A stretch of DNA of 64,000 bases. Origin: Georgenia yuyongxinii (GTDB lineage: Bacteria; Actinomycetota; Actinomycetes; Actinomycetales; Actinomycetaceae). The notes under the pieces are model-generated. The model did not search any database. It was given only the letters and a program-made list of their open reading frames with translations, and was not told the DNA's origin. Each line of letters begins with the position of its first letter. The first letter of the stretch is position 1. Position numbers and translations under genes: made by a program. Positions 7,388 to 15,965 of this stretch are shown piece by piece. Location of the stretch: positions 3,968,001-4,032,000 of the forward strand of contig NZ_CP040915.1 in assembly GCF_006352065.1 (NCBI RefSeq), given 5' to 3'.

Positions 7388-10117
7388 ATGACGCAGCAGC
7401 TGGGCGAGGGCGGCACGACCGTGCCCGCGAGCGCCCCGCGCGAGGAGAGCTCGCCGCGCCGCCTCGTGCTGCTGGTCGACGCCCCGCAGGCGCGGGTGCG
7501 CCGGCCCGGCGACCTGCTGGCCCTCATCGCCAGCGCGCTCGGCATCGTCTTCGTGCTGGTCCTGGCGGTCTACGCCAACGCCACCACCGAGGGCGTGACC
7601 GAGGACGTGCAGTCCGCGGTCGCCGACATCCTGCGCCAGGCCCTCCTGCTGCCCGTGACGGTCCTCGAGGGCATCGTGACGCTCTTCGTCCCGATCGTGG
7701 TCCTGGTGGACCGGCTGGTCCGGCGCAGCTGGCGCTCGGCACTGGAGGCCGCCATCACCGCGGCCGTCGCGGCGCTGCTGGTGGTCCTCGCCCTATGGCT
7801 GCTGAACGCCTTCGCGCCGCCGTCACTGGCCAACGGGCTGTCGATCACCAGCGATGGTCGCACCGTCATCGCGCTCAACCCCTACGTGGCTGCCCTCTCC
7901 GGGCTGCTCACCGCGGTGGGCGACCGCTCCCACAGCCGGCTGCTCACCTGGACCTGGGGCCTGCTGTGGGTGGTGCTCGGCCTCGCGGTGGTGCAGGGCG
8001 AGCAGACCCTGCCCGGCGCTGTCGTCACCGTGCTGCTCGGCCGCACCGCCGGGCTCGGCATGCGCTACGCCTCGGGGGTGCTGCACGAGCGCGCCACCGG
8101 CATCTCCCTGGTCCGTGGGCTGCGGCGGTCCGGCCTGGACCCGGTGCGGGTGGTCCGGATGGACCCGCTCGTCACCGGCACGCACGCGCAGGCATGGACG
8201 GTGACCACCTCCTCCCCGATCGGCTACACCGAACGGCTGCGCGAGCCCCACGCCGAACGCGTCACGCCCGTCGACCACGAGAGCTGGCCCCACGAGCGCC
8301 GCGGGCAGCCGCACGCCCACGACCAGCCGCAGACGCCGGCGGACCTCCTCGCCGCCGTCGACCGGGAAGGGGCGGCGGCGGGCGACACCATCGTCCCCGA
8401 CGTGCTCACCGACCCCGAGAGGGTCCTCGCCGAGGCCTCCTCCTCCGCGGGCCTGACCCGAGACCTCGAGGGTGTGCACCGGCTCTACGCGGTGTGGGAC
8501 GTGCGGGGCCGCCGACACGACGTCATCGTGCTCGACGGCGACCGTCACGTGGTCGGCTACCTCACCAGCCTCTGGGACAGCGTGCGGCTGCGCGGGCTCG
8601 CCCGGCACCCGGCGCGCACCCTGCGGGAGGCGGGCAACCGGGCGGCCCTGATGTCGCTCGCCACGCAAGCCGTCGGGGTGCGCACGCGGCCGCTCATCGG
8701 GATCACCGAGTCGCGGGACTCGGTGCTCATCGTGACCCAGCACCTCGCGGACGCCCGGCGGCTGGACGAGCTCGTCCCTGACGAGATCGACGACCGCCTC
8801 CTCGACCAGGTCTGGGAGCAGGTCCGCACCGCCCACGCCCGCGGCATCGCCCACCGGGACCTGCACGCCGGTTCGGTGCTCGTCGACCCGTCCCGGGACG
8901 TGTGGATCGTGGACTGGGAGGGCGGGGAGATCATCTCCTCCGAGCTGGCCCGGCGCATCGACCTCGCCCAGCTGCTGGCCATGCTGGCCGTGCTGGTCGG
9001 CGAGGAGCGGGCGCTCGCGTCGGCCGAGCGCGCCCTCAGCCGGGACCAGATGGCCTCCATGGCGCCGCTGCTGCAGACAGTGGCACTGCCGGGCCGCACC
9101 CGGGACGCCGCGCGGAACCACCGCGACCTGCTCGCCACGCTGCGGCAGCGCCTGATCGCGCTCGTGCCCACCGCCGACGTCGCCCCGCTCCAGCTCAACC
9201 GGTTCTCCCCGCGCACCGTCATCACCGCCACGCTCGCCGTCGTCGCCATCTGGGTACTGCTGAGCTCGCTGAACTTCCGCGAGGTCGCGAACGCGGTGAC
9301 GAGCGCGAACCCCGCGTTCATGGTGCTGGCCTTCGTCATGGGTCTGCTCACCTTCGTCGGCTCGGCGGTAAGCCTCGCCGCGTTCTCCCCCGGACGGCTC
9401 GGGCTGTGGCGCACCACACTCGTCCAGGTCGCCGCCTCGGTGGTCTCCCTCGTCGCCCCCGCGGGTATCGGCCCGGCCGCCCTGAACCTGCGGTACCTCA
9501 ACAAACAGCGGATCACCACACCGATAGCGGTCGCGAGCGTGGGCCTGGTGCAGCTGTCCCAGTTCGTTACCACGGTGCTGCTGCTCGTCGTCGTCGCGCT
9601 GGTGACCGGCTCCGTCGGCACGCTCAGTGCGCCGTCGCCGACGGTGCTCGCCGCCGTGCTCGGCGGGCTCGCGCTGGTGGGGGTCACGCTCCTGGTCCCC
9701 CGGGTGCGGGCCTGGGTGTGGGCCAAGGTCCAGCCGACGCTGCAGCAGGTGTGGCCCCGACTGGTGCAGGTGGCGTCCGACCCCCGCCGGCTGCTCGCCG
9801 GCATAGCCGGGAACCTGCTCGTGACCGTCGGGTACGTCACCGCGTTCGGCGCGTCGCTCGCGGCTTTCGGGCACACCCTGCCGCTGACCAACCTGGCGAT
9901 CACCTACCTGGCCTCGAACTCCATCGGCTCCGTGGTGCCCTCACCCGGTGGTATCGGGCCCGTCGAGGTGGCGCTCACCGGCGGTCTCACCGTGGCGGGG
10001 ATCCCCTACGCGACGGCCCTGTCGGTCGCGCTCCTGTTCCGCGTGCTGACGTTCTGGGGCCGCGTGCCGCTCGGCTGGGCGGCCCTGCGGCACCTGCAGC
10101 GCCGCGACGTCATCTGA
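7388..10117 (+). CDS. Membrane flippase-like protein with internal kinase-like domain
   Basis: A 909-residue multi-domain membrane protein. Residues 40-235 carry about six helices; the central cytoplasmic part (about 330-590) has a degenerate protein-kinase/aminoglycoside-phosphotransferase core with the catalytic loop AHRDLHAGSVLVD and the metal-binding VDWEGGE; the last 300 residues form the lysylphosphatidylglycerol synthase transmembrane region (UPF0104/PF03706) with the end motif PSPGGIGPVEVAL. There is no MprF aminoacyltransferase domain, so lipid aminoacylation is not expected; a regulated lipid or polyprenol-sugar flippase is an inference. The ATG at 7388 is the first after the repeat block. 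Confidence 0.8.
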   Translation: MTQQLGEGGTTVPASAPREESSPRRLVLLVDAPQARVRRPGDLLALIASALGIVFVLVLAVYANATTEGVTEDVQSAVADILRQALLLPVTVLEGIVTLFVPIVVLVDRLVRRSWRSALEAAITAAVAALLVVLALWLLNAFAPPSLANGLSITSDGRTVIALNPYVAALSGLLTAVGDRSHSRLLTWTWGLLWVVLGLAVVQGEQTLPGAVVTVLLGRTAGLGMRYASGVLHERATGISLVRGLRRSGLDPVRVVRMDPLVTGTHAQAWTVTTSSPIGYTERLREPHAERVTPVDHESWPHERRGQPHAHDQPQTPADLLAAVDREGAAAGDTIVPDVLTDPERVLAEASSSAGLTRDLEGVHRLYAVWDVRGRRHDVIVLDGDRHVVGYLTSLWDSVRLRGLARHPARTLREAGNRAALMSLATQAVGVRTRPLIGITESRDSVLIVTQHLADARRLDELVPDEIDDRLLDQVWEQVRTAHARGIAHRDLHAGSVLVDPSRDVWIVDWEGGEIISSELARRIDLAQLLAMLAVLVGEERALASAERALSRDQMASMAPLLQTVALPGRTRDAARNHRDLLATLRQRLIALVPTADVAPLQLNRFSPRTVITATLAVVAIWVLLSSLNFREVANAVTSANPAFMVLAFVMGLLTFVGSAVSLAAFSPGRLGLWRTTLVQVAASVVSLVAPAGIGPAALNLRYLNKQRITTPIAVASVGLVQLSQFVTTVLLLVVVALVTGSVGTLSAPSPTVLAAVLGGLALVGVTLLVPRVRAWVWAKVQPTLQQVWPRLVQVASDPRRLLAGIAGNLLVTVGYVTAFGASLAAFGHTLPLTNLAITYLASNSIGSVVPSPGGIGPVEVALTGGLTVAGIPYATALSVALLFRVLTFWGRVPLGWAALRHLQRRDVI

Positions 10118-10235
10118 GTCGCGAGAGGTATCAGCGCGGCACCGGCGCGCCCTGGGCCCACGATTCGCACCAGGTCATCGGTTTGCCCGGTCCGGGACCC
10201 GGCGATTCGCCCCCGGGCGACGACCGAGGGTTCCC

Positions 10236-10273
10236 GGGCCGACCGAGGGTGGCCGGCCACCCTCGGTCGGCCC
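10236..10273. repeat. Perfect 38-bp palindrome
   Basis: Two perfect 19-base arms meet without a spacer (centre between 10254 and 10255). The core GACCGAGGGT occurs twice upstream (10222, 10241) and its inverse CCCTCGGTC twice downstream (10260, 10279), so two nested hairpins are possible. It lies in the 270-bp gap between the flippase-like gene and the DUF2079 gene, which holds no other feature I can see. A terminator is the simplest reading although there is no T-run; a regulator site is possible. Confidence 0.65.
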
Positions 10274-10387
10274 GAACACCCTCGGTCGGCGCGGGTCGAT
10301 GACACCCGCGGGTACGCTCGACCCGCGCCGCGGATCCTCACCGGTCCCGGCGCACGCAGAACTGCTGAGAGTGGACGGAGGACGGCG

Positions 10388-11947
10388 ATGACCACGGAGC
10401 CGTCCGCAGCCGAAGAGGCGCGTGACCGCCCCCGCCCCGTGAGCCCGGCCGTCCGCGACCATGCCGCCGGGCCCCTCACACGGGCCCACCATGCCGCCGG
10501 GCCCCGCACCCGAACGGACCATGCCGCCGCGCCTCGCACCCGGGCGGACCGGTGGATTCCCTGGGCCCTGGCCACCGCCGTCGCCGCGCTGTACTCCGCG
10601 TTCGCGGTGACCCAGTGGCGGCTGCTGGAGTCGCCGTCGTGGGACCTGGGCATCTTCACCCAGCTGGCCAAGGCGTACGCCCACCTCGAGGCGCCGATCG
10701 TCACCATCAAGGGCGAGGGGTTCAACCTCCTCGGCGACCACTTCCACCCGCTGCTGGTCCTCCTCGGCCCGGTCTACCGGCTCTTCCCGTCCGGGCTCAG
10801 CGTGCTGATCCTGCAGGCGGTGATGCTCGGGCTGTCAGTCGTGCCGGTGACCTCGGTGGCCCGCGAGCTGTTAGGCCGGGGCCGGGGCACCGCGCTCGGC
10901 GTCGCCTACGGGCTCAGCTGGGGGCTGCAGGGCGCGGTCGCCGCCCAGTTCCACGAGATCGCGTTCGCGGTGCCGCTGCTCGCCTTCGCGCTCGCCGCGT
11001 TCCTGCGCCACCGGTGGTGGGCGTGCGCGCTGTGGGCGGCGCCGCTGGTCTTCGTCAAGGAAGACCTCGGGCTGACGGTCGCGGCGCTGGGCCTGGTGAT
11101 GGTCTGGCGGGGCTGGCGCTCGGCGCACGACGGCGGCCCGCTCCTGCCTGCCCTGCGTGGCGACCGCCAGGCCCGGATCGGCGCGGGGCTGACGGTCTGG
11201 GGCGCCGCCTGGTCGGCGCTGGCGATCCTGGTGATCCTCCCGGCGCTGAACCCCGGCGGCCGGTGGGACTACGTCGACCGCCTCGCGGCGCAGGAGGAGC
11301 GGTCCGTGCTCCAGGCCCTCCTGGATGCGTTCGTCCCGGGCGAGAAGTACCTGACCGTCCTCCTGCTCGTCGCTGCGGCCGGCATCGTGGGCATGCGCTC
11401 GCCCCTGGTGTGGCTGTGGGTCCCGACGCTGGCATGGCGGTTCCTCGGCACCGTCGAGCACTACTGGGGCTGGCAGTGGCACTACTCCGCGATCCTCATG
11501 CCGGTGGCGGCGGCCGCGATCGTCGACGCCGTCGCTCGGCATCCGAGGGTGCGCACCGGCGCCGCGAACCTGGGCGTCGCCGTCGCGCTCACGACGACCG
11601 TCCTCATGCTGCCGGTGCTCCCGCTCGCCCGGCTGGTCCAGCCGCAGACGTGGGAGCTGCCCGACCGGCACGACGCCGCGATGGCGGCGGTCGACGCCGT
11701 CCCCCGCGGGGCCACGGTCGAGTCGGACATCTACCTCATGGCCTACCTCGTGCCGCGGGCGCGCGTGTACTGGGTGGGGAACACGAACCCGGCGCCAGAG
11801 TACGTGCAGCTCGACACGCTCAGGCGCACGTGGCCCGACCATGACATCACCGACGCCGCGTCCTTCGCCGAGGGCCGGCACCCCGGCACGGTCTACGAGC
11901 TGGTGCTCGATGCCGACGGTTACCAGGTGGCCAGGCGTGTCGGCTGA
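10388..11947 (+). CDS. DUF2079 membrane protein
   Basis: A 519-residue polytopic membrane protein of the DUF2079 family (glycosyltransferase-C-like membrane proteins, function unproven). The cytoplasmic head (residues 1-55) carries three imperfect copies of a ten-residue unit of the form DHAAGPRTRA. The body has about nine helices and the family hallmarks SPSWDLGIFTQ near residue 80, LGDHFHPLL near 117 and VKEDLGLTV near 223. The C-terminal soluble tail is about 100 residues. A clear AGTGGACGGAGG ribosome site precedes the ATG. It overlaps or abuts the first crcB gene. Confidence 0.8.
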   Translation: MTTEPSAAEEARDRPRPVSPAVRDHAAGPLTRAHHAAGPRTRTDHAAAPRTRADRWIPWALATAVAALYSAFAVTQWRLLESPSWDLGIFTQLAKAYAHLEAPIVTIKGEGFNLLGDHFHPLLVLLGPVYRLFPSGLSVLILQAVMLGLSVVPVTSVARELLGRGRGTALGVAYGLSWGLQGAVAAQFHEIAFAVPLLAFALAAFLRHRWWACALWAAPLVFVKEDLGLTVAALGLVMVWRGWRSAHDGGPLLPALRGDRQARIGAGLTVWGAAWSALAILVILPALNPGGRWDYVDRLAAQEERSVLQALLDAFVPGEKYLTVLLLVAAAGIVGMRSPLVWLWVPTLAWRFLGTVEHYWGWQWHYSAILMPVAAAAIVDAVARHPRVRTGAANLGVAVALTTTVLMLPVLPLARLVQPQTWELPDRHDAAMAAVDAVPRGATVESDIYLMAYLVPRARVYWVGNTNPAPEYVQLDTLRRTWPDHDITDAASFAEGRHPGTVYELVLDADGYQVARRVG

Positions 11948-11966
11948 GCGGCCCGGCGAGGACGCC

Positions 11967-12386
11967 GTGCCCTCCTTCCGGCCGACCTACCTGCGGCCAG
12001 AGGCGTGGGTGACCGTCGGCGTCGGTGGTGCGGCGGGCACGCTGGCCCGGTACGGCACGGGTCTCCTCGGTGCCGACGCGCTGTGGCCGACCGTCGCGGT
12101 GAACCTGGTGGGCGCGTTCCTGCTCGGTGTGCTCCTCGAGGTCTACGCACACCACGGCCCGACGCCTAGCGGGGACCGGCTGCGCCTCCTGCTGGGCACC
12201 GGGTTCCTTGGTGGCTTCACCACCTACAGTGCGTTCGCGCACCAGGTCACGGCGCTGATCGGCGGCGAGGTGGTGGCCGGGCTGGTCTACGGCGTCGGCC
12301 TCGTGCTCGCCGGCCTGGCGGCCGCGGCCGCCGGTGTGGCGGTGGGCGGCGCGCTGGGCCGGGGCCGCGGCCGCGGCCGCGGGTGA
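11967..12386 (+). CDS. crcB: Fluoride channel subunit CrcB (first copy)
   Basis: A 139-residue four-helix membrane protein of the CrcB/Fluc family, which exports fluoride through a dual-topology dimer. Signature motifs are GTLARYG near the N-terminus, the pore Asn in VAVNLVGAFLLG and GFLGGFTTYSAFA in helix 3. The GTG at 11967 is preferred because a GAGG site lies 5 bases upstream; a GTG at 11937, overlapping the DUF2079 stop, would add ten residues. It is followed without a gap by a second crcB gene; such pairs usually form a heterodimeric channel with fixed opposite topologies. Confidence 0.85.
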   Translation: MPSFRPTYLRPEAWVTVGVGGAAGTLARYGTGLLGADALWPTVAVNLVGAFLLGVLLEVYAHHGPTPSGDRLRLLLGTGFLGGFTTYSAFAHQVTALIGGEVVAGLVYGVGLVLAGLAAAAAGVAVGGALGRGRGRGRG

Positions 12387-12748
12387 TGGTGCTGCTGATC
12401 GCCCTGGCGGGCGGGCTGGGCGCGGTGTGCCGGCTGGTCGTGGATGGCATGGTCCGCGCCCGCACCTCCCTGGGTGACCCGGACGGCATCACCCTGGTCA
12501 ACGTCACCGGCTCGTTCGTGCTCGGCCTCGCGACGGCGCTGCTCGCCGCCGGCGGCGGGGCGCTGGCCGTGGTGGGCGCCGGGTTCTGCGGCGGGTACAC
12601 CACGTTCTCCACGGCCATGGTCGACGGCGTGAACCTCCTCCGTGACGGGCGTGTGGGGCGCGCCCTCGTCACGGTCGGGGGCACGCTGGTGGCGAGCGTC
12701 GCCGCGGCCGGGCTCGGCCTGGTGGTCGGCGGGGCGCTCGCGGGCTGA
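12386..12748 (+). CDS. crcB: Fluoride channel subunit CrcB (second copy)
   Basis: A 120-residue paralogue of the preceding gene, starting at the ATG of a TGATG junction (a GTG one codon earlier is also possible). The pore Asn is in VNVTGSFVLG and the helix-3 motif is FCGGYTTFSTAMVDG. The two proteins share the fold but differ enough to be separate subunits, as expected for a heterodimeric Fluc channel in the cytoplasmic membrane. No fluoride riboswitch consensus was recognised upstream of the pair. Confidence 0.85.
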   Translation: MVLLIALAGGLGAVCRLVVDGMVRARTSLGDPDGITLVNVTGSFVLGLATALLAAGGGALAVVGAGFCGGYTTFSTAMVDGVNLLRDGRVGRALVTVGGTLVASVAAAGLGLVVGGALAG

Positions 12749-12829
12749 GAAGCGGCGGGGTCCCGTGCACGACCGGCCGCGCGCCGGCCGGACGGCGGGA
12801 GCCTCCGCCACATTGCCTACAGTGGTGTC

Positions 12830-13459
12830 ATGTCCACCCGTCTCGTGCGCACCTTCCCGTCGTTCCCCGCCCTGCTCGCCGCGCTGCTCACCGCGCTGGT
12901 CCTGCTCGGCGTGGCCGCGGCCCCGGCGGCCCAGGCGCACGACGCGCTGACGGGGTCGAGCCCGGCCTCCGGTGAGACGCTGGACGCGGCACCCCAGGAG
13001 GTCACGCTGACCTTCAACAACGACCTGCTCGACGCCACCCAGGCGATCGTGGTCGCGGATGCCGGCGGGCAGACCGTGGCCGAGGGCTCGCCGACCATCG
13101 AGGGCGGCACCGCCACGTTCGCGCTGCCGGCGCTCGCCGGCGGGGACTACACCGTCACCTGGTCCGTGGTCTCCTCAGACGGGCACCGCATCGACGGCGA
13201 GTACGGCTTCACCGTCACCGCGGCCGCCGCGGAGCCCACCACCGCACCCGAGCCGACGGCGTCGGCCGAGCAGACCGCCGCCCCCGAGATGGTCAGCGGG
13301 CAGGACGACGCGACCGCAGGCGCGGCCACCGAGGAACCGTCCGACAACACCGACGGCGGCCAGTTCCTGCCGCTGTGGCTGGTGCTGCTGCTCTCCGTCG
13401 GGGCGCTCGGCGGCGTCGTCGCCGTCGCCGTGCGTTTCTGGCGCTCGAACGATCGCTGA
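12830..13459 (+). CDS. CopC/YobA-type copper-binding exported protein
   Basis: A 209-residue exported protein. Residues 1-36 are a signal peptide ending AQA before His37, the expected N-terminal copper ligand of CopC proteins. Residues 37-130 form the CopC beta-sandwich with the second conserved ligand region SSDGHRIDGEYGF. A Pro/Thr/Ala/Glu-rich linker (about 130-175) and one C-terminal helix with a basic end anchor it to the outer face of the membrane. Family members carry copper in the cell envelope; unlike many actinobacterial loci there is no CopD gene next to it. Confidence 0.85.
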   Translation: MSTRLVRTFPSFPALLAALLTALVLLGVAAAPAAQAHDALTGSSPASGETLDAAPQEVTLTFNNDLLDATQAIVVADAGGQTVAEGSPTIEGGTATFALPALAGGDYTVTWSVVSSDGHRIDGEYGFTVTAAAAEPTTAPEPTASAEQTAAPEMVSGQDDATAGAATEEPSDNTDGGQFLPLWLVLLLSVGALGGVVAVAVRFWRSNDR

Positions 13460-13546
13460 GTCGCGTGGGGGCCGGTCGCGGGTCCGGGGGACGCAGGTCG
13501 GCCCGCGGACGGATGCGGGACCACCTCGGCCCCGTGACGCTCGGGC

Positions 13547-14101
13547 TCAGTAGTCCTTCAGCTCGCCGAGCACCTCGGCGAGCACCTCGGGCGGGGTGCC
13601 GGTGGAGGTCACCTTGAAGCCGGCCTCGTCGTCCTCGAGCTCCTCGAGGGTGGCGACCTGGGAGCTCAGGAGGCTGGCCGGCATGTAGTGACCCTCGCGC
13701 GTCTGCATGCGCTCGGCGGTCAGGTCCACGGGCGGCGCCATGTGCACGAACACCGTGTTCCCCTCGGCGCCGCGCAACACGTCGCGGTACTTCTTCTTCA
13801 GCGCCGAGCAGGTCACCACGGTGGAGCGGCCGGCGCGGGCCTCCGTCGTCATCCAGTCCTGGATGGACTGCAGCCAGGGTGCGCGGTCGTCGTCGTCCAG
13901 CGGCGTGCCGGCGTGCATCTTGTCCCGGTTGGCCTGGCTGTGGAACTCGTCGCCCTCGGCGAACACGTAGCCGAGCTTGCCGGCGAGCATCATCGCGAGC
14001 GTGGTCTTGCCTCCGCCGGAGACGCCCATGACGATGACGTGCCTAGGGCCGCGGGAGCGCTTGGGCAGCGGGGACATCTCGGTGGCGGGGATCTCGGTCA
14101 T
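13547..14101 (-). CDS. gntK: Gluconokinase
   Basis: A 184-residue P-loop kinase that phosphorylates gluconate to 6-phosphogluconate, feeding the pentose phosphate pathway. The Walker A motif is GVSGGGKTT (about residue 27), followed by the gluconate-kinase signatures AEGDEFHSQANRDKM, GTPLDDDDRAPWL and TCSALKKKYRD. It is about 15 residues longer than typical family members at the N-terminus, where the ATG may be later. It converges on the CopC gene across an 87-bp gap and no gluconate permease is adjacent. Confidence 0.9.
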   Translation of the reverse strand: MTEIPATEMSPLPKRSRGPRHVIVMGVSGGGKTTLAMMLAGKLGYVFAEGDEFHSQANRDKMHAGTPLDDDDRAPWLQSIQDWMTTEARAGRSTVVTCSALKKKYRDVLRGAEGNTVFVHMAPPVDLTAERMQTREGHYMPASLLSSQVATLEELEDDEAGFKVTSTGTPPEVLAEVLGELKDY

Positions 14102-14224
14102 GGCGCGTCGACTCCGAATCGCAGGGGCGGGACTTCCCCGAAACCTACTCGGCCCCTGGGACGCGGGCCATGCCTTGCCAGCAGTTGCAGCCCGCCATCG
14201 TGGCGACGTGGGTCACAACCGGCG

Positions 14225-14698
14225 TCATCGTCCCGCGAGCTCCCCGGGCAGGAGCTCCGGGGCGAGCACCAGCAGCCAGAACCGCAGGAACCGGCCCGCC
14301 AGCGAGATCACGGCAAAGAGCCACCACCGCATGCCCACCGTGCCCGCCAGCACCGAGACGACGGCGTAGGGCGGCACCCCGGCGAAGGCGCTGACCGCCG
14401 TCACGGCGCTGGGACCCCACGCGTGCGCGCGGCACCACGCCTCCACGGCCGTCATGCGGGTGGCCCACCGGCCACCGGCCGCGCCCCGGCGGCGCACCCG
14501 GGCGACGTCGAGCACACCGCGCCCGACGAGGTAGAAGAGCATCTTGCCCGCCACCTGGCCGGCCGCGCCGCTCAGCGCCAGCCATACGGGCGCGACGTCC
14601 CAGGCCAGGGCGACGCCCACAAGGTACGCCTCCGCGGGCAGCACGACCACGACGGCCGCGAGCAGGCAGTACAGGAAGCTCGTGAGGAGCACGGTCAC
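14225..14698 (-). CDS. Small VTT-like membrane protein
   Basis: A 157-residue membrane protein with a GTG start and about four to five helices. The pattern of a Gly/Ala-rich re-entrant stretch (SGAAGQVAGKMLFYLVGRG) and a C-terminal AGVPPYAVVSVLAGTVGM segment resembles the YqaA/DedA VTT (SNARE-associated) family of lipid scramblase-like proteins. The typical family length is 140-200. It lies 10 bp downstream of the SGNH hydrolase gene and is probably co-transcribed. Function beyond this is not supported. Confidence 0.65.
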   Translation of the reverse strand: MTVLLTSFLYCLLAAVVVVLPAEAYLVGVALAWDVAPVWLALSGAAGQVAGKMLFYLVGRGVLDVARVRRRGAAGGRWATRMTAVEAWCRAHAWGPSAVTAVSAFAGVPPYAVVSVLAGTVGMRWWLFAVISLAGRFLRFWLLVLAPELLPGELAGR

Positions 14699-14708
14699 GC
14701 CGGTGCAC

Positions 14709-15404
14709 TCAGCCGATCAGCGCCGGCGCCAGCACGGCCGCCCACCGGGCGTACCCGGCGGGACTGGGGTGCAGGCCGTCGGCGGAGATCAGGTCCGCCG
14801 GCAGCGGGAGGGTGTCGACCGGCACGTACGTCGCCCCGGTGGCGACGGCGGCCGCCCGGGTAGTGGCGCCCATCCACCGGGCCTTGGCCACCAGCACGGG
14901 CACGATCGGGCGGGGCAGCGCGGGGATGGCCCGCAGGTCCGGCAGCCCGCTGACCACCACCCGGGCGTCCGGGCACCGGTGTGCCACCGCGCCCAGCAGG
15001 GCGAGGACGTCACGTTCGAAGGTGCCGCGCCGCCACGTGCGCTGGACGTCGTTGACGCCGATCAGCACCGCCACGTGGGTTGGCGCCCACGCCGGGTCGG
15101 CGAGAGCGGGCACCAGGTCCCGGGCGACGACGCGGGCGGTCGCGCCGCCGCACCCGTGCACCCGCCAGCTCACCGCGCGCCCGGTGGCCCGACCGAGCTC
15201 GTGGGCGAGGTGCCCGGCCATCGACGTCTCGTGGGTGGGCGCGCCGTGGCCGGCGGCGGTGGACTCCCCCACGACCGCCAGCCGCAGCGCCGGGGTGGTC
15301 CCGGGAACGGTGCCCTCGAGCGGGCCGGCGGCCGCTGGGAGGGCGACCCGGCGTACTCGCGGCGGCGGTGGGACCCGGCGCTCTCGCGCCGGCGGTGCGG
15401 TCAT
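14709..15404 (-). CDS. SGNH/GDSL-type hydrolase
   Basis: A 231-residue SGNH-fold esterase or lipase-like hydrolase. Block I reads VVGESTAAGHG, with Ser as nucleophile in a GES variant of GDS; block III has the Asn in LIGVNDVQR and block V the catalytic pair in SADGLHPSPAGYA. There is no signal peptide, so it probably acts in the cytoplasm. The ATG at 15404 sits 70 bp from the divergent DUF1905 gene; the shared gap must hold both promoters. Confidence 0.85.
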   Translation of the reverse strand: MTAPPARERRVPPPPRVRRVALPAAAGPLEGTVPGTTPALRLAVVGESTAAGHGAPTHETSMAGHLAHELGRATGRAVSWRVHGCGGATARVVARDLVPALADPAWAPTHVAVLIGVNDVQRTWRRGTFERDVLALLGAVAHRCPDARVVVSGLPDLRAIPALPRPIVPVLVAKARWMGATTRAAAVATGATYVPVDTLPLPADLISADGLHPSPAGYARWAAVLAPALIG

Positions 15405-15474
15405 GGCGCCATGATGCCCTGTGCGGGCGACCGGCCGGTGCCCGGCCCGGTCGCGACCCGGATAACGTGCGGTC

Positions 15475-15960
15475 ATGCCCTCCTTCCGTGACCCCGGACC
15501 GCAGGAGTTCGACGCCGTCATCGTCCGGGCGGACACCACCGGCTCCTCGGCCTTCGTCGAGTTCCCGGGGGACGTCCCGGAGCTGTTCGGGGTCAAGGGC
15601 CGCGTGCCCGTGGCCGCCACGTTCGACGGCGTGCCGTACCAGGGCTCGCTCGTCACCTACGGCGGTCCGCACCTGATCCTGGTGCGCTCCGACGTCCAGG
15701 CCCGGCTCGGCAAGGGCCCCGGCGACACCGTGCGGGTGGCGCTTCGGCTCGACACGAGCGAGCGCGTGGTCGAGCTCGCCGAGGACGTCCGGGCGGCCCT
15801 GGAGGCGGACGGCGTGCTGGCCACCTTCCGGGCGATGTCCTTCTCCCATCAGCGCGAGTACACGCAGTGGATCGAGGAGGCCAAGCGGCCCGCCACGCGC
15901 GCCGGACGGATCAGCAAGACCGTCGCACGGGTGGGCGAGGGGCGACGGCTGAAGGGCTGA
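15475..15960 (+). CDS. DUF1905/YdeI-like protein
   Basis: A 161-residue soluble protein. Residues 8-100 match the DUF1905 beta-barrel (FVEFPGDVPELFGVKGRVPV, then YQGSLVTYGGPHLILVRSDV), and the C-terminal part has the YdeI/OmpD-associated motif SFSHQREYTQWIEEAKRPAT followed by a basic tail. The molecular role of the family is unknown. It is 5 bp upstream of the DUF488 gene, so the two are probably one transcript. Confidence 0.8.
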   Translation: MPSFRDPGPQEFDAVIVRADTTGSSAFVEFPGDVPELFGVKGRVPVAATFDGVPYQGSLVTYGGPHLILVRSDVQARLGKGPGDTVRVALRLDTSERVVELAEDVRAALEADGVLATFRAMSFSHQREYTQWIEEAKRPATRAGRISKTVARVGEGRRLKG

Positions 15961-15965
15961 TCGGG

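Noticed and set aside
7823-9874. 683-codon minus-strand frame
   Set aside because: Antisense to the flippase-like gene; composition His/Gly/Arg-rich with no motif.
11948-12386. Fluoride riboswitch before crcB
   Set aside because: The first crcB abuts or overlaps the DUF2079 gene, leaving no leader, and no crcB-motif consensus was recognised.
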